Shown in pieces: positions 1 through 5,279 of a stretch of 7,294 nucleotides of DNA. Position 1 is the first letter of the stretch. Every line of letters begins with the position of its first letter. The notes under the pieces were generated by a model. It searched no databases and had not been told where the DNA came from. It was given only the letters and a program-made list of their open reading frames with translations. The DNA is taken from contig URKR01000055.1 in assembly GCA_900548355.1 (NCBI GenBank), positions 1-7,294 on the forward strand, in the 5' to 3' direction. This DNA comes from an uncultured Oscillospiraceae bacterium. GTDB taxonomy: Bacteria > Bacillota > Clostridia > Oscillospirales > Ruminococcaceae. The position numbers were made by a program, and so were the translations under genes.

Positions 1-1
1 C

Positions 2-931
2 ACGCCCGCCCCGCAGCCGGCCCCGAGCGCAACCCCTGCGCCCTTCGAACCCGAGCCTTCGCCCAGCCCGGCTCCTGCCCCGTCCGGCACGCTGCCAGGC
101 GCGACGGCCCCGCCCGAACTGCTCGCCGGCGCGGGCGGCGCGATTGAGGCGCGGCAGTACGGCCAGGGCAGCGGGGAAGGGTATATCACGCTGGCGGCCG
201 GCAGCATCCGCAATTCGACCGAGCGCGACGACGCGGTGCTCGCCGCCGCTGCGGCCGGGCCGCTGCCGTTTGAGATCGAACTTGACAGCGCCGAACCTCA
301 GGTGCTGATCCTGCACACCCACGCGACCGAAACCTACCAGCTTTGGGACGACCTTGTCTTTGACCCGGGCTTTGCGGCCCGCACCCAGGACAAAACGGCC
401 AACATGTGCGCGGTTGGCGCGCGGATGGCCGAAGTGCTCAACGCGGCCGGCATCAACACCCTGCACGATGAGACGCTGCACGATTCGCCGAGCTACACCG
501 AAAGCTACGGCCGCAGCGCCCAGACGGCCCGCGCCTACCTCGAACAATATCCGAGCATCAAGGTGATTCTGGATGTGCACCGTGATGCAATCGAGGCGGA
601 CGGCATGCGGATCAAACCGGTCGCCGACATCAACGGCGAACCCACGGCCCAGGTGATGCTGATTGCGGGGTGCGACAACGGTACGACGGTCAACCTGCCC
701 CGCTGGGAGCAGAACCTTGCCTTTGCCGCCGCCTGGGAGCAGGCAATGGAGAGCGCATACCCCGGCCTGACACGGCCGGTGCTCTGCGGGTATCGGTTCT
801 ATAACCAGGATATCACGACCGGCAGCCTGCTGATTGAAGTCGGCGGCCATGCAAATACCCTGGCCGAGGCGGTGCGCGCAGGCGAGTACGCGGCCAGGGC
901 CCTGGCCGGGGTGCTGGGGGCTTCGGCGTAA
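2..931 (+). CDS. spoIIP: Stage II sporulation protein P, 5'-truncated by window edge
   Basis: SpoIIP is a membrane-anchored amidase/endopeptidase of the SpoIID-SpoIIM-SpoIIP engulfment machine, which degrades septal peptidoglycan so that the mother cell can engulf the forespore. The frame is open from the first full codon at position 2 to TAA at 929-931, giving 309 visible residues; Bacillus SpoIIP has about 400. The missing part should hold the start, the membrane anchor and part of the linker. The first 40 or so visible residues form a Pro/Ala/Ser-rich linker. Then come the family motifs: HTHATETY (314-337), a DVHRDA block (572-589), and a C-terminal stretch [11 protein letters not shown] near 828-860. 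These are the conserved metal/catalytic blocks of the SpoIIP family. A GTG at 236 is in frame, but the recognisable domain begins before it, so it is not the start. Family assignment is firm; activity is inferred from homology. Confidence 0.9.
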   Translation, partial: TPAPQPAPSATPAPFEPEPSPSPAPAPSGTLPGATAPPELLAGAGGAIEARQYGQGSGEGYITLAAGSIRNSTERDDAVLAAAAAGPLPFEIELDSAEPQVLILHTHATETYQLWDDLVFDPGFAARTQDKTANMCAVGARMAEVLNAAGINTLHDETLHDSPSYTESYGRSAQTARAYLEQYPSIKVILDVHRDAIEADGMRIKPVADINGEPTAQVMLIAGCDNGTTVNLPRWEQNLAFAAAWEQAMESAYPGLTRPVLCGYRFYNQDITTGSLLIEVGGHANTLAEAVRAGEYAARALAGVLGASA

Positions 932-950
932 AGCGCGGGCGTTCTGCCTC

Positions 951-979
951 TGTACAACGGCGTGCAAATGCGGTATAAT
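951..979 (+). promoter_or_regulatory. Sigma-A-type promoter of asnS-mutY
   Basis: A perfect -10 box TATAAT lies at 974-979. It is preceded by TGTACA at 951-956, which matches four of six bases of TTGACA, with the optimal 17-base spacer. It starts 20 bases after the spoIIP stop, so asnS has its own promoter and is not simply read through from spoIIP. The predicted leader is only about 35 bases, too short for a T-box element. Confidence 0.75.
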
Positions 980-1000
980 ACCCCTATCTTCAGCCCAAGA

Positions 1001-1014
1001 GAGGGAGAAAGGGG
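1001..1014 (+). promoter_or_regulatory. Ribosome binding site of asnS
   Basis: The purine-rich GAGGGAGAAAGGGG lies five bases before ATG 1020. It fixes the start there. The frame stays open upstream to 834, but that part overlaps spoIIP and does not resemble AsnRS. Confidence 0.7.
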
Positions 1015-1019
1015 ATCGT

Positions 1020-2417
1020 ATGGATTATCTGAAACAACGCGTGGAGCTTTCCACGCTCTACACCGACACCCCGGCCAGCGGCACTGTGGTGACCGTGTGC
1101 GGCTGGGCCAAGACGGTGCGGGATTCCAAAAAGATCGGCTTCATCTCACTGACCGACGGCAGCTGCTATAAGCCGGTCCAGGTTGTGTTTGAGGCCGACA
1201 AGCTTGCCAATTATGCCGAGGTGGCCAAATGCGGCCTCTACACAAGCTTTGCCGTGACCGGCAAGCTTGTGCAGACCCCCGGCGCGCGCCAGCCTTTTGA
1301 GATCAACGCCGACGCGATCGAGATCCTGGGCGCCTGCGGGCCGGAGTATCCGCTGCAAAAGAAAAAGATGAGCACCGAATACCTGCGCACCATGACCCAC
1401 CTGCGCCCGCGCACCAACACCTTCCTGGCGGCGTACCGGGTGCGGGGCCAGGCTGCGTTTGCGCTGCACCAGTTCTTCCATGAAAACGGCTTTACCTATG
1501 TCCACACCCCGATCTTTACCGGGTCGGACTGCGAGGGCGCCGGCGAGATGTTCCAGGTTACGACGATGGACCTTGACAACATCCCGAAGACAGAGGACGG
1601 CATGGTCGATTTCAGCCAGGACTTTTTTAAGCGGCCGGTCAACCTGACCGTTTCGGGCCAGCTGGAAGCCGAAGCTCTCGCGATGGCGCTGGGCAAGGTT
1701 TACACTTTCGGGCCGACCTTCCGCGCAGAAAAAAGCTACGATACCCGCCACGCGGCCGAGTTCTGGATGATCGAACCCGAAATGGCGTTCGCAGACCTTG
1801 AAACCTATATGGATACCGCCGAGGCGATGACCAAGTATGTCGTGCGCTATCTTCTGGATCACTGCGCCGATGAGCTCGCCTTCTTCAACCAGTTCTTTGA
1901 CAAGGGCCTGCTGGAGCGCCTCAACCTTGTCGCCACAAGCGATTTCGCCCGGGTTCGCTATACCGATGCGATCGAACTGCTCAAGGAAAATGATGCAAAC
2001 TTCCAGTACAAGGTTTCCTGGGGGATGGACCTGCAGACCGAGCATGAGCGTTACCTGACCGAGCAGGTCTTCAAAAAGCCTGTCTTTGTCACCGACTATC
2101 CCAAGGAAATCAAGGCCTTCTACATGCGCATGAACGATGACGGCAAAACCGTGGCCGCTATGGATATGCTGGTGCCCGGCATCGGCGAACTGATCGGCGG
2201 TTCCCAGCGTGAAGAACGGCTCGATGTGCTGGAACAGCGCATTGAGGAGCTGGGCATGCACTGCGCTGATTACGACTGGTACCTTGACCTGCGGCGGTTC
2301 GGCTCGGTCAAGCATGCGGGCTACGGCCTTGGTTTTGAGCGGCTGCTCATGTATGTCACCGGCATCCCGAACATCCGCGATGTGATCCCGTTCCCGCGCA
2401 CCTGCGGGGGCTTTTGA
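1020..2417 (+). CDS. asnS: Asparaginyl-tRNA synthetase
   Basis: Class IIb aminoacyl-tRNA synthetase that attaches asparagine to tRNA-Asn in the cytoplasm using ATP. It has 465 residues, the normal length for bacterial AsnRS. An N-terminal OB-fold anticodon-binding domain (about 20-110) contains [19 protein letters not shown]. The class II catalytic core follows: a motif 1 region around 158-178 ([19 protein letters not shown]), motif 2 starting with FRAE at 234-237 and followed by [15 protein letters not shown], and motif 3 with GYGLGFERL from 434. The C-terminus reads [10 protein letters not shown] followed by CGGF. AsnRS usually ends in PRTPG plus a few residues, so the last four residues are slightly unusual. 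The start is set by the ribosome site ending at 1014 and by alignment with known N-termini. It has its own promoter and its stop overlaps the mutY start by one base, so the two are co-transcribed and probably translationally coupled. Confidence 0.96.
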   Translation: MDYLKQRVELSTLYTDTPASGTVVTVCGWAKTVRDSKKIGFISLTDGSCYKPVQVVFEADKLANYAEVAKCGLYTSFAVTGKLVQTPGARQPFEINADAIEILGACGPEYPLQKKKMSTEYLRTMTHLRPRTNTFLAAYRVRGQAAFALHQFFHENGFTYVHTPIFTGSDCEGAGEMFQVTTMDLDNIPKTEDGMVDFSQDFFKRPVNLTVSGQLEAEALAMALGKVYTFGPTFRAEKSYDTRHAAEFWMIEPEMAFADLETYMDTAEAMTKYVVRYLLDHCADELAFFNQFFDKGLLERLNLVATSDFARVRYTDAIELLKENDANFQYKVSWGMDLQTEHERYLTEQVFKKPVFVTDYPKEIKAFYMRMNDDGKTVAAMDMLVPGIGELIGGSQREERLDVLEQRIEELGMHCADYDWYLDLRRFGSVKHAGYGLGFERLLMYVTGIPNIRDVIPFPRTCGGF

Positions 2418-3457
2418 TGGCGCTCGGCATAGCCGAAGGGCTGCTTACCTGGTTTTGGCAACACAGAAGGCTTCTGCCGTTCCGGCAGGAGCCTTCGGCC
2501 TATCATATCTGGGTCAGTGAGATCATGCTGCAGCAGACCCGCGTTGCCGCAGCCCTGCCCTATTACGAACGGTTCGTGGCCGAACTGCCTGACCCCGCCG
2601 CCCTTGCGGCCTGCCCGCCTGACCGGCTGCGCAAGCTCTGGCAAGGGCTCGGGTATTACAACCGCGCCGCCAATATGCAGAAGGCCGCCCGCCTTGTCTG
2701 CGAACAATACGGCGGCAGCCTGCCGGCGGACTGGCAGGCGCTGCGCGCTTTGCCCGGTATTGGGGACTACACGGCCGGTGCAATCGCCAGCATCGCCTTC
2801 GGCATCCGGGCCCCGGCGGTTGACGGCAATGTGCTGCGGGTCTTTGCCCGGCTGTATAATGATGACGCCGACATCACCAAACCGGCGGTCAGGCGGCGGT
2901 TTACCGGGCTTGTGCTTGACGAGATGCCGCCCGACGCCCCGGGCCCTTTCAACGAAGCGCTGATGGAACTCGGCGCGCTTGTCTGCCTGCCGGGCGCGCC
3001 GGCCTGCGCTTCCTGCCCGGTGGCGGCGCTCTGCCGCGGCCGGGCGGCCGGGCGGGCCGCCCGGCTGCCCTGTAAACCGCCCCGCAAGGAAAAGCAGCGC
3101 CTTCCGGTTACGGTGGCGCTGGTTGAAAGCGAGGCAGGCCTTTTGCTGCAGCGCCGCCCGGCCAAAGGGCTTTTGGCAAACCTTTGGCAGCCGGCCGCGT
3201 TTGAAGGCCGGAGCCTTGACTGCGCCGGGCTGGATGCGGCGCTTGCCCCGCTGGGGCTGCAGGTGGAATGGCAGCGCGCGCTGCCGCCGGCCCGGCATGT
3301 GTTTACCCACCGCATCTGGGAGCTTTCGGGCTGGCAGGGAAAGGCCCCGGCCGTGCCGCTGCCCGCCGGCTACGCCTGGGCGCAGCCGGACGAGCTGGCT
3401 GAACGGTACCCGGTGCCCAGCGCGTTTGCGGCCTACCTGCCCGGCAGGGGACTGTGA
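2417..3457 (+). CDS. mutY: Adenine DNA glycosylase MutY
   Basis: Base-excision repair glycosylase that removes adenine mispaired with 8-oxoguanine. The protein has 346 residues, typical for MutY. The N-terminal HhH-GPD domain has SEIMLQQTRV with the catalytic Glu35, the helix-hairpin-helix LPGIGDYTAGA (112-122) and the catalytic Asp136 in VDGNVLRV. An iron-sulfur cluster follows with C190, C197, C200 and C206, the expected C-x6-C-x2-C-x5-C spacing. The C-terminal NUDIX-like domain (about 229-346) senses 8-oxoG; its FSH loop reads FTH (296-298). ATG 2417 overlaps the asnS TGA (TGATG), and GGGGG at 2406-2410 is a plausible ribosome site; a TTG at 2414 would add only one residue. There is no promoter of its own, so expression should follow asnS. 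No clear terminator is visible after it. Confidence 0.96.
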   Translation: MALGIAEGLLTWFWQHRRLLPFRQEPSAYHIWVSEIMLQQTRVAAALPYYERFVAELPDPAALAACPPDRLRKLWQGLGYYNRAANMQKAARLVCEQYGGSLPADWQALRALPGIGDYTAGAIASIAFGIRAPAVDGNVLRVFARLYNDDADITKPAVRRRFTGLVLDEMPPDAPGPFNEALMELGALVCLPGAPACASCPVAALCRGRAAGRAARLPCKPPRKEKQRLPVTVALVESEAGLLLQRRPAKGLLANLWQPAAFEGRSLDCAGLDAALAPLGLQVEWQRALPPARHVFTHRIWELSGWQGKAPAVPLPAGYAWAQPDELAERYPVPSAFAAYLPGRGL

Positions 3458-3505
3458 CAAAACGGTAAAAACGGCCGAAACCACCAAAATTTTACTTTTG
3501 TGTTG

Positions 3506-3534
3506 TTGTATTCGCCCCCGGGCTCGGTTATAAT
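3506..3534 (+). promoter_or_regulatory. Promoter of the 78-aa/pseudo-LytM cluster
   Basis: A perfect TATAAT lies at 3529-3534, with TTGTAT (three of six to TTGACA) at 3506-3511 and a 17-base spacer. It sits in an AT-richer island (3458-3534) after mutY, in otherwise GC-rich DNA. The predicted leader to ATG 3611 is about 70 bases and contains two small GC-rich inverted repeats (GGCGC/GCGCC at 3543-3560 and CAGGC/GCCTG at 3567-3585). Confidence 0.6.
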
Positions 3535-3595
3535 AGTAACAAGGCGCCCACAGGCGCGCCGAACATCAGGCGGGCGGTCGGCCTGCCACCCCCTT

Positions 3596-3601
3596 GGGAG
3601 G
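3596..3601 (+). promoter_or_regulatory. Ribosome binding site of the 78-aa membrane protein gene
   Basis: GGGAGG lies nine bases before ATG 3611. It selects this start over the upstream in-frame codon at 3500 and over the out-of-frame ATG at 3603. A second in-frame ATG follows directly at 3614, twelve bases from the site. Confidence 0.6.
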
Positions 3602-3610
3602 TATGCAGTT

Positions 3611-3847
3611 ATGATGAAGAAATCCACCTTTGGCGTCGCGCTGGCGTTTATCGCCGCGGCGGCTGGCGTTCTGACGGCGGTTGCGCTTTATCTGCGCCGC
3701 CGGGAAAAGGAACTGGACGAATACGAGCAGCTGCTCTACGCCGATGACGACTTTGATGCGGACGACGATGAACCGACCTATGAGCCGATTCAGGATGTCG
3801 CCCCTGCCGCCGAAACCGACCCCGGCGCCGAGGGCGCCGCGCAGTAA
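3611..3847 (+). CDS. Small single-pass membrane protein, unknown function
   Basis: A 78-residue protein not assigned to a named family. It starts MMKKST, has one Ala/Val/Leu-rich membrane segment at about residues 7-28, then a basic and charged stretch (LRRREKELDEYEQLLY, 28-43), and a strongly acidic tail (DDDFDADDDE, about 45-54) ending in Pro/Ala/Glu. The basic cluster after the membrane segment would favour a cytoplasmic acidic tail by the positive-inside rule, but MMKK at the N-terminus makes the orientation ambiguous. The start follows a good ribosome site, and the gene has its own promoter. It is the first gene of a probable operon with the two pseudo-LytM genes: the gap to the next gene is 117 bases, with no obvious terminator. 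It is probably a real gene (promoter, ribosome site, membrane segment). A role as an accessory to the downstream envelope proteins is inference only. Confidence 0.72.
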   Translation: MMKKSTFGVALAFIAAAAGVLTAVALYLRRREKELDEYEQLLYADDDFDADDDEPTYEPIQDVAPAAETDPGAEGAAQ

Positions 3848-3882
3848 AGCCGGCGCACAGGCAGAAAAATCACGCATGACAA

Positions 3883-3943
3883 CGGCCAGGTGTGACCTTT
3901 TGCACGGCAAGGGGCGTACCCGGCCTTTGCTGTTCACCTGCCG
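3883..3943 (+). other. Possible nested RNA stem-loop in the intergenic leader
   Basis: CGG-c-CAGGTG (3883-3892) can pair with CACCTG-CCG (3935-3943). Inside this, GCAAGG (3907-3912) can pair with CCTTTGC (3924-3930) with one bulge, or alternatively GGG/CCC closes a CGTA loop. The element ends seven bases before the ribosome site of the next gene, so it could be an mRNA-processing or translational control structure. No known riboswitch class is recognised and no T-run follows. In GC-rich DNA such pairing can be accidental. Confidence 0.25.
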
Positions 3944-3964
3944 CCGTTTGGAGGACCCCCTGGC

Positions 3965-5215
3965 ATGAAGAGACTGTTTTTGTGGATTGTGATGGTGCTG
4001 CTGATGGTGGCGCTGCTGCTGGGCGGCGCCGGCGCGGCGCTGTATGCCATGACCGGCGAAAACCGCCTGCCGGACACCCACCCCACGCTGGGGGAGGTTG
4101 CGCTGGAACCCAACGGTTCGGACTGGTCGGTGCCGGTGCTGGGGCAGTACCTGACCCGCAGCTTTGGCGAGCCGACCAACCTCACGGTGCAAAAACTCGG
4201 CGATTTTGGCGATGCAGCGCCCGCGCTGGTTTTGCCTGACTGGGTCAGCCGCAGTGAACTGACCCTGACCGCGCCGGACGGCACGGTTGGCGTAACCGGT
4301 GATGCCGCCGGCTACAACAGCTATGTCTACAGCCAGAACGGCACCTATGAGCTGCAACTGACCCTTTACCGCGACCCGGACACCGAATCGCCGGGCCAGA
4401 GCACCGGCTGGTATTCCTACCGTGCCAATTTTACCGTGAACCAGAAGCCGCGCGCCATCCTCAGCACCGACAGCGCGCCCCAAGGCACGATTGTCGCAGT
4501 CTGGGTTACCGGCATTCTGGACGGCAGCACCCCGACGCTTGCAACCGACCTGGGGGATGTTTGGTTCCGCCCCACCCAGGACGGCTACATGGGCTATATC
4601 CCGGTTACCTATAACGCCGAGGGCGGGGCGCACACCCTGACCCTCAGCTGCGGCGATCTGGTGCAGGAGCTGACCCTCTCGGTGACCGAGATGGATTCCG
4701 CAACCATCCAGACCCAGCCCGATTCATCAAGCGATGCCGCCGCAGCCGAGGAATACCGCAACGCGATCTGGCCGCTTTACACCACCAGCGAGGAAGGCAA
4801 GCTTTGGCAGGGGGCCTTTGCTTCCCCCCATCCAAGCTCGGCCACCATCCCCTACGGCGCACGGCTGATGGCGGAAGGCCAGAGCGCCGGACGCTCCACC
4901 GGGCTGACCTATGGCGCAGCCGAACCCGGCAGCATTGTCAGCGCGCCGCAAAACGGCATCGTTGTCTTTGCCGGCACGCTGGCCATGTCGGGCGGCACCG
5001 TAGTCATCGACCATGGCTGCGGCGTCAAGAGCTATCTCTTCGGCATGGGTGAGGTCCAGGTGCAAAAAGGGCAGAACGTTGTCAAGGGAGATACCGTCGG
5101 CCTTGCCACCGACGCCCATGACCTGATTTATGAACTTCGCATCGGCAGCAAATCGGTTGACCCGTCCGCGGCGATCCGCGGTTCGAGCGGCCTGCAATAC
5201 CAGGAAAACCGCTGA
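3965..5215 (+). CDS. Membrane-anchored pseudo-LytM (degenerate M23) protein, short paralog
   Basis: A 416-residue protein with a non-cleaved-looking membrane anchor (about 4-28) and the rest probably outside the membrane. The juxtamembrane motif DWSVPVLGQYLTRSF is at 53-67. Two beta-rich regions follow; the second (about 173-232, beginning QGTIVAVWVTG) resembles the Ig-like N-terminal domain of M23 peptidases. The C-terminal part (about 285-405) aligns with the LytM/M23 fold: WQGAF, IPYGARL, SAPQNGIVVFAG, TVVIDHGCGVKSYLF, VQKGQNVVKGDTVG, ELRIG, VDP. The metal site is gone. The usual HxGxD reads S311-T-G-L-T315, the YAHL-type His is replaced (LFGM), and the HxH is D386-L-I388. It is therefore unlikely to cleave peptidoglycan and more likely binds partners or wall. 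GGAGG at 3950-3954 lies ten bases before ATG. The gene lies 117 bases after the 78-aa gene and 64 bases before its paralog. Fold assignment is good; function is inferred. Confidence 0.88.
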   Translation: MKRLFLWIVMVLLMVALLLGGAGAALYAMTGENRLPDTHPTLGEVALEPNGSDWSVPVLGQYLTRSFGEPTNLTVQKLGDFGDAAPALVLPDWVSRSELTLTAPDGTVGVTGDAAGYNSYVYSQNGTYELQLTLYRDPDTESPGQSTGWYSYRANFTVNQKPRAILSTDSAPQGTIVAVWVTGILDGSTPTLATDLGDVWFRPTQDGYMGYIPVTYNAEGGAHTLTLSCGDLVQELTLSVTEMDSATIQTQPDSSSDAAAAEEYRNAIWPLYTTSEEGKLWQGAFASPHPSSATIPYGARLMAEGQSAGRSTGLTYGAAEPGSIVSAPQNGIVVFAGTLAMSGGTVVIDHGCGVKSYLFGMGEVQVQKGQNVVKGDTVGLATDAHDLIYELRIGSKSVDPSAAIRGSSGLQYQENR

Positions 5216-5240
5216 GAATCCGCCGTGCGAATTGCGATAG

Positions 5241-5270
5241 AGGGAGGCCCCGCCAGCGGGCGGGCAGAAA
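5241..5270 (+). promoter_or_regulatory. Distant Shine-Dalgarno with intervening hairpin
   Basis: AGGGAGG at 5241-5247 is a strong ribosome site, but it is 23 bases from GTG 5271 and 32 from ATG 5280. Between them, 5247-5265 can fold as GCCC-c-GCC paired with GGCGGGC around an AGCG loop: seven pairs with one bulged C. Folding would leave about five bases to GTG 5271. No better ribosome site precedes the ATG at 5280. The role is inferred. Confidence 0.3.
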
Positions 5271-5279
5271 GTGACGCAT

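Noticed and set aside
236..238. GTG as the start of spoIIP
   Set aside because: The frame is open to the window edge with a typical Pro/Ala linker and SpoIIP-like sequence before it. It is an internal Val codon in a truncated gene.
834..1019. Upstream extension of the asnS frame
   Set aside because: Overlaps spoIIP, lies partly before the promoter, has no AsnRS similarity, and the ribosome site at 1001-1014 points to ATG 1020.
932..1019. T-box riboswitch before asnS
   Set aside because: The leader is only about 35 bases after the -10 box and shows no specifier stem or T-box sequence.
1146..2315. Minus-strand open frame of 389 codons inside asnS
   Set aside because: It is the complement of a clear AsnRS gene with unbroken motifs. 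Its translation has no recognisable domain.
2321..3487. Minus-strand open frame across mutY
   Set aside because: Shadow of mutY. Low-complexity Arg/Pro/Gly-rich product without a motif.
3566..4633. Minus-strand open frame across the small membrane gene and the first pseudo-LytM gene
   Set aside because: Spans two well-supported plus-strand genes and their promoter leader. Its product is basic, Arg/Gly/Gln-rich and lacks a domain.
4835..5180. Active M23 endopeptidase call for the paralogs
   Set aside because: The fold matches, but the zinc-binding and catalytic positions are substituted in both proteins, so an enzymatic call is not supported.
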